A stretch of 64,000 nucleotides of DNA from JAPLJC01 sp963697965 (GCA_963697965.1 OY969108.1:124001-188000); one strand, 5' to 3'; positions 44,775 through 52,986 are shown, counted from the first letter of the stretch. Notes: generated from the letters alone by a model not told the origin. Numbers and translations: made by a program.

Positions 44775-45032
44775 TCAAGAAGAGTCCGTCCCGCTGGGGA
44801 GTGACCTTTGTGGTCGGAGTTTCTGAGGCGCCGGAGCTTTTGACAGAATCTCTTTTCCCATCCGGCCCGGCACCGGGGTTTCATCGCCGAAGGGGCTCGC
44901 CCGACTGCCTGCTTAGGCCTGGGCCGGATTGGGTGATAAAGTCAGGGGTAGAGTTAAGGCCGCGCCCAAAATTATCCGGCACACCCAGTTTGACCTTAAC
45001 AGGTATTTTCCCCAGGAACTGTCCTCTTCCAT
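44775..45032 (-). pseudogene. Small secreted protein interrupted at its signal-cleavage site (tentative)
   Basis: ATG at 45032 with GGAGGAATT upstream, 25 bases after the HTH gene stop on the same strand. The first 39 residues form a signal peptide (ILGAALTLPLTLSPNPAQA), then TAA at 44915-44913. The same frame continues AGSRASPFGDETPVPGRMGK to a TGA at 44777-44775. Either a nonsense mutation cut a small exported protein right at the AQA cleavage site, or only the signal-like peptide is made. No family recognised. Confidence 0.4.
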
Positions 45033-45057
45033 GGGTAATTCCTCCTGGCTTGCCCCC

Positions 45058-45237
45058 TCAGGTTGGAGCCTCATAGTCCCTTAACCAGGCCACCAGGTCA
45101 GGCTTATAGAACCGCCAACCCTTGCCCGCCTTGCGGGCCGGCAGAATCTTCCGCCTGGCATAATCCCGCACCGTGAAGGGCGTCAGCTTCAAAAACGCCG
45201 CGACTTCCTCTGTGGTCAGCACTGGGTTATTTTCCAT
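45058..45237 (-). CDS. Excisionase/MerR-like helix-turn-helix DNA-binding protein, 59 residues
   Basis: Starts at ATG 45237 after GGAGGGAGGG. The sequence VLTTEEVAAFLKLTPFTVRD, ARRKILPARKAGKGWRF and KPDLVAWLRD is the classic winged-HTH excisionase-family (helix_turn_helix_17) pattern: TxEEVAxxLxL..TVRxYxRxGxLPAxKxGxxWRF. Such proteins bind DNA as excisionases of mobile elements or small regulators. An AT-rich inverted repeat lies upstream. A decayed copy of this gene is at 2418-2493 next to tRNA fragments, linking it to a mobile element. Confidence 0.85.
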   Translation of the reverse strand: MENNPVLTTEEVAAFLKLTPFTVRDYARRKILPARKAGKGWRFYKPDLVAWLRDYEAPT

Positions 45238-45271
45238 ACCCTCCCTCCATTTTGCCTTTTTTGGGTATATT

Positions 45272-45307
45272 ATATATAGTTATATTAGTCAATATAAAAC
45301 TATATAT
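45272..45307. promoter_or_regulatory. AT-rich inverted repeat, candidate operator of the HTH gene
   Basis: ATATATAGTTATATT, spacer AGTC, then AATATAAAACTATATAT form near-perfect arms 35 bases before the HTH start, in the most AT-rich stretch of the window (about 45255-45400). It could bind the HTH protein or hold its promoter. The whole region 45238-45579 contains no gene. A TTGACA-like box is near 45383. Confidence 0.5.
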
Positions 45308-45579
45308 TTTATAATTAAGTAATGCATTCATTGATAAACCAATATAAAGATATATATATATACATAAATACCAGTATAAACCTTGACATTGTCTGATTGG
45401 TGATTATTTTGAACGTAAGGCATTCCGGGTTTGGAACCATGGAAGGGAATTGGCGGCAAGGGAAAAGGGCAAGTTGGGGCCGGTTGCCCAGGCTGATAAC
45501 GATAACCAGGGGCTCGCCAGGCGGGTTGTCTGGCCGCCTCATCGCAGGTCCAATCTCCCAACAAGAGGAGGAGTAGAGC

Positions 45580-45771
45580 ATGCCTTTAATCCATGTGGTG
45601 CTGGTCCTGGTCGTAGTTGGGGTTCTTCTCTGGCTCGTCAACTCATACATCCCCATGGCGGGCTCCATTAAGTCGATCTTGAATGCTGTCGTAGTCATTG
45701 CAGTGGTCGTGTGGCTCCTGACCGTTTTTGGGCTCATGGGTGAAATCTCCAACTTCCGGGTGGGGAAGTAG
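45580..45771 (+). CDS. Thivi_2564-family small membrane protein
   Basis: 63 residues: two membrane helices (LIHVVLVLVVVGVLLWLV and ILNAVVVIAVVVWLLTVF) joined by NSYIPMAGSIKS. This is the Thivi_2564 pattern (LVNxYIPM). Strong SD (AGAGGAGGAG). Function unknown. It heads a group of three tiny membrane proteins (with DUF3096 and DUF3309) often seen in stress-related neighbourhoods. Confidence 0.8.
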   Translation: MPLIHVVLVLVVVGVLLWLVNSYIPMAGSIKSILNAVVVIAVVVWLLTVFGLMGEISNFRVGK

Positions 45772-45799
45772 AAGTAATCTCTAATTAAAGGAGGGGCAC

Positions 45800-45961
45800 A
45801 TGCCATACCAACCATACCTCGGGCCAGTGGTTGCTTTACTCGCCGGGATATTGATATTGATTCAACCCGGCCTGTTGAGCATTATTGTGGCGGTTTACCT
45901 GATTGTCATAGGCGTACTGGGTCTGCTGGGGGCTCGGCCCTCGGGCTTCTGGCGCCGATAA
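45800..45961 (+). CDS. DUF3096 small membrane protein
   Basis: 53 residues with AAAGGAGGGG 4-8 bases before the ATG. LGPVVALLAGILILIQPGLL then IIVAVYLIVIGVLGLLG is the DUF3096 signature: two short helices around a Pro turn. Located 28 bases after the Thivi_2564 gene, so probably one transcript. Function unknown. Confidence 0.8.
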   Translation: MPYQPYLGPVVALLAGILILIQPGLLSIIVAVYLIVIGVLGLLGARPSGFWRR

Positions 45962-46049
45962 TCCTTTCGCCGCATAAAAAGTAGCCTGCGGGAACTCGAG
46001 GCAGAAGAGAAATAAGACCATCTAAACAATACTACCGGAGGAAATTCCC

Positions 46050-46550
46050 ATGAACCGAGTAACCAAAATATCAGCGTGGCCGGCGCTCTGGCTTTTCATC
46101 GCCGCGGCCCTGGCTATTTTCCCGGGCCTCGCCGCCGCCGCCCAGAGCGGAGAGACGCCGGGGATTATCCAGACAGTCCAGTACAACGGAGAATCTGAGG
46201 GTCAGGTATATAGCGGGACTCTGGACATCCGCATCCAATCCGAAACTGGGGGCTCCCCCCCGGGAGACCTGGTGCTCACCGATCCTTCCGGAGACATGAC
46301 GGGTCCTGAGGCCGGGGAGATCCACGTCCGCAATCCGATTAGCGGCCTTTATAACCTGCGGATAATGGGCCGGGAAAACGGGGTTTACGCCTTGTTTCTC
46401 AAGGCTTATGGCAGAAGCGGCAGCACCTCGGATGTGCGGTTCACGCATGAGACCATCAACGACGGAGAGGTCCATCACTATTCGATTTACTTTTCAGCCA
46501 GGGGACCCAAGCTCGATGTGCGGAAAACCCGAATAACCTCAGAAGAGTAA
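46050..46550 (+). CDS. Exported hypothetical protein, beta-rich
   Basis: 166 residues. Signal peptide ALWLFIAAALAIFPGLAAAA, then a domain of alternating strands: QTVQYNGESEGQVYSGTLDI, LVLTDPSGDMTGPEAG, SGLYNLRIMGRENGVYALFL, and EVHHYSIYFS. The pattern looks like a small beta-sandwich of the pre-peptidase C-terminal type, but no firm family. AGGAGG upstream. It follows the two tiny membrane proteins in the same direction. Confidence 0.7.
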   Translation: MNRVTKISAWPALWLFIAAALAIFPGLAAAAQSGETPGIIQTVQYNGESEGQVYSGTLDIRIQSETGGSPPGDLVLTDPSGDMTGPEAGEIHVRNPISGLYNLRIMGRENGVYALFLKAYGRSGSTSDVRFTHETINDGEVHHYSIYFSARGPKLDVRKTRITSEE

Positions 46551-46664
46551 AGACCGTTAGCTTCCGGGCAGGCCGCGGGCCTCAGAAGCGTCAGGTTTGA
46601 GCCCGCTGACCTTGGAAGGAGAGAAAGTCCCTTGCCTCTCAAAATTTAGTCCAAAGAGGTCATC

Positions 46665-46865
46665 ATGTCCATCGAATCAGCCAGAGCTTTTGTGGAAAAA
46701 ATGAGGAGAGATTCGGAATTCAAGAAGCAAATCCTGGCCGCCGAGTCTGCTGCCAAGAGAAAAGAGATCATCAAGAGCGCTGGATTCGATTTCGAGAAAA
46801 CGCACCTGGACTCTTTGGTAAGCGAACTCACTCCCGCAGAAAGGAATGCTTTGACGCTGTTATAA
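46665..46865 (+). CDS. Nif11-like leader-type peptide without core
   Basis: 66 residues. MSIESARAFVEKMRRDSEFK is the Nif11/NHLP leader signature (S-x-x-x-A-x-x-F-x-x-x-x-x-x-D). The rest, AGFDFEKTHLDSLVSELTPA, corresponds to the helix that usually leads to a GG cleavage site. It ends ERNALTLL with no GG and no Cys/Ser/Thr-rich core. AGAGG precedes the ATG. No lanthionine, cyclodehydratase or peptidase-transporter gene is visible within the window, so it is probably an orphan Nif11 protein rather than a RiPP precursor. Confidence 0.75.
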   Translation: MSIESARAFVEKMRRDSEFKKQILAAESAAKRKEIIKSAGFDFEKTHLDSLVSELTPAERNALTLL

Positions 46866-46904
46866 TTTTGGGAAGCTTGCCAATTCCCGGAAAGCTTAAG
46901 AACC

Positions 46905-46951
46905 AGGTCCAGGCAGCAGTTTTGGACAGGCGCAGTTGGGCTGCCGCATAA
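46905..46951 (+). promoter_or_regulatory. Conserved leader/operator element, copy D
   Basis: AGGTCC, TTTTGGACAGGC, GCAGTTGGGCTGCCGCATAA, ending 35 bases before the Spy-like gene. The GGTCC..GGAC pairing is shared with copy C and the CTGCCGCATAA end with A and B. The most diverged copy: its left half-site is altered. Confidence 0.4.
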
Positions 46952-46985
46952 CGCGAGATAAAACTCTTAGCGAATGGAGGATGAC

Positions 46986-47459
46986 ATGAAAGGTAAATTC
47001 AATTTCAAGCTAGGGGCGGTCTGCGCCATCCTGGGTGCGCTGCTGCTGATCCCCGCACTGGGCCAGGCCAAAGATGATCAAGGGGCGGCCTACAAGAAAC
47101 AAAAAAGCCAAATGATCAAAGAGCTGAAGCTTACTCCTGAAAAAGAGAAGGCAGTTCTGGCGGTGGAAGATAAGTATTTGGGAGAGCGCCAAGAAACCAT
47201 CGCCAGCGTCAAGAAGGCTTATGAGGAGTTGCAGGCGGCGGCGGCGGCAGCCAACCCGGACGAGGCGAAGCTAAAGCAATTGGTAAGCACGCTGACGGCC
47301 GCCCAGGATAAATTGTTTGCTTCTTTTAAGAGTCAGCGGGACGAGGAACTGGCGCTTATGACCCCGCTTGAACAAGCCAGATATTTTCAAGTACTGGCCC
47401 AGTGGCGCCAGAAGATGATGGGTAAACGTCACCCGAAAGCCGCCGCGAAGAAGGAATAA
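46986..47459 (+). CDS. Spy/CpxP-like periplasmic protein
   Basis: Start at 46986 with GGAGG at a proper distance; 157 residues. Signal peptide (LGAVCAILGALLLIPALGQA). The mature part is all helical: QMIKELKLTPEKEKAVLAVE, KKAYEELQAAAAAANPDEAK and LEQARYFQVLAQWRQKM, i.e. the LTxxQ-like pattern of Spy/CpxP/CnrX-type periplasmic chaperones or sensors. Likely role: envelope-stress or metal response. The leader element copy D directly upstream suggests regulated expression. Confidence 0.75.
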   Translation: MKGKFNFKLGAVCAILGALLLIPALGQAKDDQGAAYKKQKSQMIKELKLTPEKEKAVLAVEDKYLGERQETIASVKKAYEELQAAAAAANPDEAKLKQLVSTLTAAQDKLFASFKSQRDEELALMTPLEQARYFQVLAQWRQKMMGKRHPKAAAKKE

Positions 47460-47662
47460 TCCAAACGGACCGGTTATCTTTCAGAAAGACTTGCCAACCC
47501 ATAGGCCCTGTCGTTGGCATGGCCTTCCCGGTCCCAGTGCCCCAATGGCAATAACGTATCTCCCCTGGGGCTGAGGCAAAACGAGGCAGCTGCCCAGGGA
47601 GTTGCCCGGGGGCCTGGTGCCCGCCGGTGACCTGGGCTTGGAAATTGTCAAGGAGAATCTCC

Positions 47663-48016
47663 ATGAAGAAATTTTGGTTATGTCTAGGGATAGCCCTTAT
47701 TCTGGCGTGTTGGTCCGGGAAAGGATACTACGGTTTTGGAACCTGTCCAGCTTTCGGACAGCCCTACAATGATGGCAACTTGACTTGCGACCCCAGCGAC
47801 CCTAATTGTTACAATGACTATTATGCCGCGCCAACTGCGAACCCACTTTCCCAATTGCTCTACTACATCGCGCCACCGGTAGTAGAGGTGCAGCCGGGCT
47901 ATGGGCCAAGCTATGGGCCGCGCCCAGGCAACGAGCGCCAAGAGCCCCGCCGAGGGGACGAAGGCCGGGGTGGGGGAGGCCATGGTGAGGGCAAAGAAGG
48001 CGAGCATCGGCAATAA
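47663..48016 (+). CDS. Exported Gly/Tyr/Pro-rich hypothetical protein
   Basis: Start at 47663 (GGAG 7 bases before); 117 residues. Signal-like helix FWLCLGIALILACWSG, with a Cys that could also make it a lipoprotein. A Cys pair follows (CDPSDPNCYNDYY), then VEVQPGYGPSYGPRP and a charged Gly/Glu/Arg tail (RRGDEGRGGGGHGEGKEG). Low complexity suggests a disordered cell-surface protein. No family recognised. Confidence 0.55.
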   Translation: MKKFWLCLGIALILACWSGKGYYGFGTCPAFGQPYNDGNLTCDPSDPNCYNDYYAAPTANPLSQLLYYIAPPVVEVQPGYGPSYGPRPGNERQEPRRGDEGRGGGGHGEGKEGEHRQ

Positions 48017-48235
48017 TAAAGAATAACCGGGCCATTGCCCTAAAAAGCCCTGCTTGCCACAAACAAAATTGTGCTTGTTAGGGAGTCAGGGGGTTCCTTG
48101 TTGGTCGCAGCCAAACAATTATAAAAGGAGATGGCGCTACCGCCATGTGGAAGGGGAAAGGCATCACCATCAACATCAATTTTATGAACGCCAAAGCTAA
48201 TACCAACATAAATTTCATCAGGAGGGGAAGCGGAA

Positions 48236-48388
48236 ATGGGATTAATATTGCTGATTATTATCATTATCTTGCTCGTGGGGGCCTTCCCGACCTGGCCTCA
48301 TAGCCAAAGCTGGGGCTATGCCCCGAGTGGTCTTCTGGGGACGATCCTGATAGTCGTTCTCATCCTGTTCCTCCTTGGGCGTATTTAG
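48236..48388 (+). CDS. DUF3309 small membrane protein
   Basis: 50 residues with AGGAGGGG upstream. LILLIIIIILLVGAFPTWPH, then SQSWGYAPSGLLGTILIVVL and the LLGRI end match DUF3309 exactly in layout (two helices around PTWPHSxxWGYxPSG). Function unknown; the family is common in Proteobacteria with general stress islands. The upstream stretch 48017-48235 has no convincing gene. Confidence 0.88.
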   Translation: MGLILLIIIIILLVGAFPTWPHSQSWGYAPSGLLGTILIVVLILFLLGRI

Positions 48389-48547
48389 GAGGATTGAGGG
48401 GATCGAACCGGAGGTGCACAGGCCAGCGATGAAGGTGGCTGGCGAGGATAAGCTTTATGGTGCTTCTTTGAAAAAAGAGGCTGGCGTTTTCCGAGACCAG
48501 GCAACGCTTAACGGGGCACGAAGTTAAAAACTAAGGAGGAAGATGCA

Positions 48548-49060
48548 ATGAGAATAAGAATTGCCATAGTGGCTTTACTGTTGGTCCTGATCCCCGCGGG
48601 GATGGCCATGGCGCAACAACCCGCAAACTTGTATGATACCCTGGCGGCTGCCGGGAACTATACGACTTTCTTAAGTCTCGTGGATAAAGCCAATGTCCAG
48701 GAATTGAAGTCGATGGCGGGCCCCTTCACGGTTTTTGCCCCCAATGACGCGGCCTTCAGCAAGCTGCCGCCAGCCACCCTGGCTAAGATTATGGGCGATC
48801 CGGCCATTGTCAGAGACGTGGTGTACTTTCACATCACCCCGGGCAAGTACCTGGCCAAGGATCTTCCCGCTCTCAAAGAATGCAAGACCATGTGCCCCAC
48901 AGACAACGCCGGGGTCATGAAATTCAACGAGGAGGGCGGCAAATATATGGTGAGTGGCGCTACCATCGTCCAACCTGACATGATAGCGACCAACGGTGTG
49001 GCACAGGGTATCGACACCGTTATGCTGCCCAAATTTGCCCCCCCGAAGAATCTCGAATAA
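48548..49060 (+). CDS. Fasciclin (FAS1)-domain exported protein
   Basis: 170 residues. Signal peptide IAIVALLLVLIPAGMAMA, then a single FAS1 domain: NLYDTLAAAGNYTTFLSLVD, GPFTVFAPNDAAFSKLP (the conserved H1 motif FAPNDAAF), VVYFHITPGKYLAKDL, and VVQPDMIATNGVAQGIDTVML-like H2 region (IVQPDMIATNGVAQGID). FAS1 proteins are adhesive or surface-binding. Strong SD (AAGGAGG) and a clear terminator follow, so it is a single-gene unit. Confidence 0.93.
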   Translation: MRIRIAIVALLLVLIPAGMAMAQQPANLYDTLAAAGNYTTFLSLVDKANVQELKSMAGPFTVFAPNDAAFSKLPPATLAKIMGDPAIVRDVVYFHITPGKYLAKDLPALKECKTMCPTDNAGVMKFNEEGGKYMVSGATIVQPDMIATNGVAQGIDTVMLPKFAPPKNLE

Positions 49061-49147
49061 ACGGAGTATTTAAGATAGGCAGCTGGTCCCGTTTGGCGTT
49101 ACCTGGTCTCGGAACCGTACTACGCAGGCAATTTTACCAGAGATAAA

Positions 49148-49171
49148 CACAGGGGCCTTCGGGCCCCTGTG
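49148..49171 (+). terminator. Strong hairpin with TTCG loop after the fasciclin gene
   Basis: CACAGGGGCC-TTCG-GGCCCCTGTG is a perfect ten-pair stem with a stable UUCG tetraloop, 88 bases after the stop. A weak AT-rich tail (CAATATTTT) follows some 15 bases later, so it is a terminator or mRNA end-stabiliser. Confidence 0.65.
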
Positions 49172-49240
49172 CCCTGACTGTCAATATTTTAGCTGGAGTG
49201 GCCTCGAAGACAGGCGGTGACCTCCCAGGAAAGATGAGAA

Positions 49241-52200
49241 ATGTCAAATTACTCTGACCAAAATTTGCTGGTTTCGCAGTCTGAGCGTAAGCAGGCGGAA
49301 GAGGCTCTGCTTAAAGCGGGGGCCTTGCAGAAGGCGATTTTCAACAGCGCCAACTTCTCGAGTATCGCCACCGACGCCAAGGGCGTCATTCAAATATTCA
49401 ATGTCGGGGCCGAGCGCATGCTCGGCTACACGGCCGCCGAAGTGGTGGACAAGATCACCCCGGCCGAGATTTCCGATCCGCAGGAGGTGGTAGCGCGCGC
49501 CGCCGAGTTGAGCCTCGAGTTGAAAACTACGATCACGCCAGGTTTCGAGGCCTTGGTCTTCAAGGCTTCCCGGGGGATCGAGGACATCTACGAACTGACT
49601 TACTTCCGCAAGGACGGGAGCCGCTTTCCGGCAATCGTGTCGGTCACGGCGCTGCGCGACGCCCAAGACACCATCATCGGCTATCTGCTGATCGGCACCG
49701 ATAATACCGCACGTAAGCAGGCGGAAGAGGCTCTGCTTAAAGCGGGGGCCTTGCAGAAGGCGATTTTCAACAGCGCCAACTTCTCGAGTATCGCCACCGA
49801 CGCCAAGGGCGTCATTCAAATATTCAATGTCGGGGCCGAGCGCATGCTCGGCTACACGGCCGCCGAAGTGGTGGACAAGATCACCCCGGCCGAGATTTCC
49901 GATCCGCAGGAGGTGGTAGCGCGCGCCGCCGAGTTGAGCCTAGAGCTAGAAACCACGATCACGCCAGGTTTCGAGGCCTTGGTCTTCAAGGCTTCCCGGG
50001 GGATCGAGGACATCTATGAACTGACTTACATCCGCAAGGACGGGAGCCGCTTTCCGGCAATCGTGTCGGTCACGGCGCTGCGCGACGCTCAAGACACCAT
50101 CATCGGCTATCTGCTGATCGGCACCGATAATACCGCACGTAAGCAGGCGGAAGAGGCTCTGCTTAAAGCGGGGGCCTTGCAGAAGGCGATTTTCAACAGC
50201 GCCAACTTCTCGAGTATCGCCACCGACGCCAAGGGCGTCATTCAAATATTCAATGTCGGGGCCGAGCGCATGCTCGGCTACACGGCCGCCGAAGTGGTGG
50301 ACAAGATCACCCCGGCCGAGATTTCCGATCCGCAGGAGGTGGTAGCGCGCGCCGCCGAGTTGAGCCTCGAGTTGAAAACTACGATCACGCCAGGTTTCGA
50401 GGCCTTGGTCTTCAAGGCTTCCCGGGGGATCGAGGACATCTATGAACTGACTTACATCCGCAAGGACGGGAGCCGCTTTCCGGCAATCGTGTCGGTCACG
50501 GCGCTGCGCGACGCTCAAGACACCATCATCGGCTATCTGCTGATCGGCACCGATAATACCGCACGTAAGCAGGCGGAAGAGGCTCTGCTTAAAGCGGGGG
50601 CCTTGCAGAAGGCGATTTTCAACAGCGCCAACTTCTCGAGTATCGCCACCGACGCCAAGGGCGTCATTCAAATATTCAATGTCGGGGCCGAGCGCATGCT
50701 CGGCTACACGGCCGCCGAAGTGGTGGACAAGATCACCCCGGCCGAGATTTCCGATCCGCAGGAGGTGGTAGCGCGCGCCGCCGAGTTGAGCCTCGAGTTG
50801 AAAACTACGATCACGCCAGGTTTCGAGGCCTTGGTCTTCAAGGCTTCCCGGGGGATCGAGGACATCTACGAACTGACTTACATCCGCAAGGACGGGAGCC
50901 GCTTTCCGGCAATCGTGTCGGTCACGGCGCTGCGCGACGCTCAAGACACCATCATCGGCTATCTGCTGATCGGTACCGATAATACGGCGCGTAAGCTTGT
51001 AGAAGAGAAACTGCGCTGGACAGAGGAAAGCTTCCGGTTGATGGTAGGGAGCGTGACGGACTATGCAATCGTCATGCTGGATCCGGAGGGGCGCGTGGTG
51101 AGCTGGAATGCCGGAGCGGAGCGGATCAAGGGCTATAGCGCCGAGGAGATCGTCGGCCAGCACTTTTCCCGGTTTTATCCCCGTGAAGATATCGAGAGCG
51201 GCAAGCCCCAGCGCGACTTGGACGAGGTGGCAGCCAAGGGACAATTCGAGGACGAGGGCTGGCGGGTGCGCAAGGACGGATCAACCTTCTGGGCGAACGT
51301 GGTCTTCACGGCGATCCGGGATCAGGGCGGCAATCTGCGCGGCTTTGCCAAGCTGACCCGCGATCTGACCGAGCCCATGAAAATTGAAGCGACCCTGACT
51401 AAAGCCAAGGATGCCGCCGATGCTGCCAATCAGGCCAAAAGCGCTTTCCTGGCCACCATGAGCCATGAGCTGCGCACCCCTATGAACGCCATCCTCGGTT
51501 ACAGCGAAATCTTGATGGAAGAGGCCGAAGAAAAGGGGCAGGAAGATTTTATCCCCGACCTGCAAAAGATTCATGCCTCTGGTAATCATCTCCTGAACCT
51601 TATCAATAATATTCTCGACCTGTCCAAGATCGAAGCCGGCAAAATGGATCTTTTTCTGGAATCTTTTGGTATTTCCCGGGTGATCGAAGAGGTCGTCAGT
51701 ACCATCAGCCCGCTGGTGGAAAAGAACGCCAATACTCTTCAGGTTCACTGTGCCGCTGATCTGGGCAGCATGCATGCTGACCTGGCCAAGGTAAGGCAAT
51801 CCTTGTTCAATCTGCTCAGCAATGCTTGTAAATTCACCGAAAATGGCACCATCACCCTGGAAGCCTCTCGCGAGCTCATAGGCGGCGTCGACTCGATTAA
51901 ATTCAGCGTCAGTGACACGGGCATCGGCATGGCCCCGGACCAGATGGAGAAACTATTCCAGCCTTTCGTTCAGGGCGATGCCTCAACCTCCCGGAAATTC
52001 GGCGGCACCGGGCTGGGGATGACCATCACCCATCGCTTCTGTCAGATGATGGGGGGAGAGATCACCGCCACCAGTGAGCCCGGGGGCGGCACTACCTTTA
52101 CGATTCGGCTCCCGGCCCAGGTCAAGGTTCAACCCCCGGCAGCAGCCCCTCTAAGCGAGCCGCCTGAGCAGGTGGCCCCGGAAGGCTTGAGCACTGTCCT

Positions 52201-52972
52201 GGTCATTGAAGATGATGCGGATACCCGTGACCTCCTGAAACGGTTTTTAAGCAAGGATGGTTTTCGCGTGAAGACTGTTTCCGAGGGTGAAGAAGGCTTG
52301 CGTCTGGCGAGAGATCTCCAGCCTGACGTCATTACGCTGGACGTGATGATGCCGGGCCTGGACGGCTGGGCGGTGTTGACGGAGCTCAAGGCCGATCCCG
52401 CCTTAGCCGATATCCCCGTAGTAATGCTGACTATCGTGGATAATAAGAACCTGGGCTACGCCTTGGGCGCGTCGGATTACCTGACCAAGCCCATCCAGCG
52501 CGAGCGCCTGCTGGCTGTTCTGGAAAAGTATCGACGTTATCCTCAACCCGGTCCGGTTCTGGTCGTCGAAGACGACCCCGACACGCGGGAGATTCTCGGA
52601 CGTTTGCTGGAGAAAGAAGGGTGTCAGGTGATCATGGCCGAGAATGGGCGCGTGGCCCTGGAGCGCCTGGCCGAGTGCCAGCCCATGTTAATTTTGCTGG
52701 ACCTCATGATGCCGGAGATGGATGGGTTTCAATTTCTCGACCGCGTGCGCCAGCAAGAAAACTGGCGGACCATTCCCATCGTCGTCGTCACCGCCAAAGA
52801 TTTAACGAAAGAAGACCGCTTGCGACTGAATGGTTATGTCCAGGAGATCATCCGGAAAGGCGCTGGTCCGCAAGATGAGTTACTGGCCCAAGTGAGCGAA
52901 TTAGTGAAATCTTGCCTTGAGAAGAGTAAGTTGAAAACAGGTAATAGACCTGCTAATAAGGAAATTGCCTAA
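49241..52972 (+). CDS. Hybrid histidine kinase: four near-identical PAS units, PAS, HisKA-HATPase, two REC
   Basis: 1,243 residues, no membrane segment. Residues 16-583 are four consecutive PAS-plus-linker units of 142 residues (NSANFSSIATDAKGVIQIFN, GAERMLGYTAAEVVDKITPA, RKDGSRFPAIVSVTALRD), almost identical to each other. A fifth, different PAS follows (DYAIVMLDPEGRVVSWNAGA). HisKA has MSHELRTPMNAILGYS with its His; HATPase has NLLSNACKF, DTGIGM and GGTGLGM. Two receiver domains follow (VLVIEDDADTRD..TLDVMMPGLDGW and VLVVEDDPDTRE..LLDLMMPEMDGF). It probably passes phosphate to the regulator encoded 14 bases downstream. Confidence 0.95.
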   Translation: MSNYSDQNLLVSQSERKQAEEALLKAGALQKAIFNSANFSSIATDAKGVIQIFNVGAERMLGYTAAEVVDKITPAEISDPQEVVARAAELSLELKTTITPGFEALVFKASRGIEDIYELTYFRKDGSRFPAIVSVTALRDAQDTIIGYLLIGTDNTARKQAEEALLKAGALQKAIFNSANFSSIATDAKGVIQIFNVGAERMLGYTAAEVVDKITPAEISDPQEVVARAAELSLELETTITPGFEALVFKASRGIEDIYELTYIRKDGSRFPAIVSVTALRDAQDTIIGYLLIGTDNTARKQAEEALLKAGALQKAIFNSANFSSIATDAKGVIQIFNVGAERMLGYTAAEVVDKITPAEISDPQEVVARAAELSLELKTTITPGFEALVFKASRGIEDIYELTYIRKDGSRFPAIVSVTALRDAQDTIIGYLLIGTDNTARKQAEEALLKAGALQKAIFNSANFSSIATDAKGVIQIFNVGAERMLGYTAAEVVDKITPAEISDPQEVVARAAELSLELKTTITPGFEALVFKASRGIEDIYELTYIRKDGSRFPAIVSVTALRDAQDTIIGYLLIGTDNTARKLVEEKLRWTEESFRLMVGSVTDYAIVMLDPEGRVVSWNAGAERIKGYSAEEIVGQHFSRFYPREDIESGKPQRDLDEVAAKGQFEDEGWRVRKDGSTFWANVVFTAIRDQGGNLRGFAKLTRDLTEPMKIEATLTKAKDAADAANQAKSAFLATMSHELRTPMNAILGYSEILMEEAEEKGQEDFIPDLQKIHASGNHLLNLINNILDLSKIEAGKMDLFLESFGISRVIEEVVSTISPLVEKNANTLQVHCAADLGSMHADLAKVRQSLFNLLSNACKFTENGTITLEASRELIGGVDSIKFSVSDTGIGMAPDQMEKLFQPFVQGDASTSRKFGGTGLGMTITHRFCQMMGGEITATSEPGGGTTFTIRLPAQVKVQPPAAAPLSEPPEQVAPEGLSTVLVIEDDADTRDLLKRFLSKDGFRVKTVSEGEEGLRLARDLQPDVITLDVMMPGLDGWAVLTELKADPALADIPVVMLTIVDNKNLGYALGASDYLTKPIQRERLLAVLEKYRRYPQPGPVLVVEDDPDTREILGRLLEKEGCQVIMAENGRVALERLAECQPMLILLDLMMPEMDGFQFLDRVRQQENWRTIPIVVVTAKDLTKEDRLRLNGYVQEIIRKGAGPQDELLAQVSELVKSCLEKSKLKTGNRPANKEIA
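49286..50989 (+). repeat. Four 426-base tandem repeats (PAS units)
   Basis: Units begin at 49286, 49712, 50138 and 50564 with exactly 426 bases each. Differences are few: unit 1 encodes YFRK and the others YIRK; unit 2 encodes LELETT and the others LELKTT; a few silent sites vary. The last unit passes into a diverged linker at 50990. The degree of identity means recent or ongoing homogenised amplification. Confidence 0.97.
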
Positions 52973-52986
52973 GGAGCCGAAACTGC

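Noticed and set aside
46665..46865. Complete RiPP biosynthetic cluster around the Nif11 peptide
   Set aside because: No modifying enzyme, protease-transporter or core peptide could be found within the window.
49946..51244. 432-codon open frame on the minus strand across the PAS repeats
   Set aside because: It is the antisense shadow of the repeated kinase gene; it repeats with the same 426-base period and has no ribosome site or family likeness.
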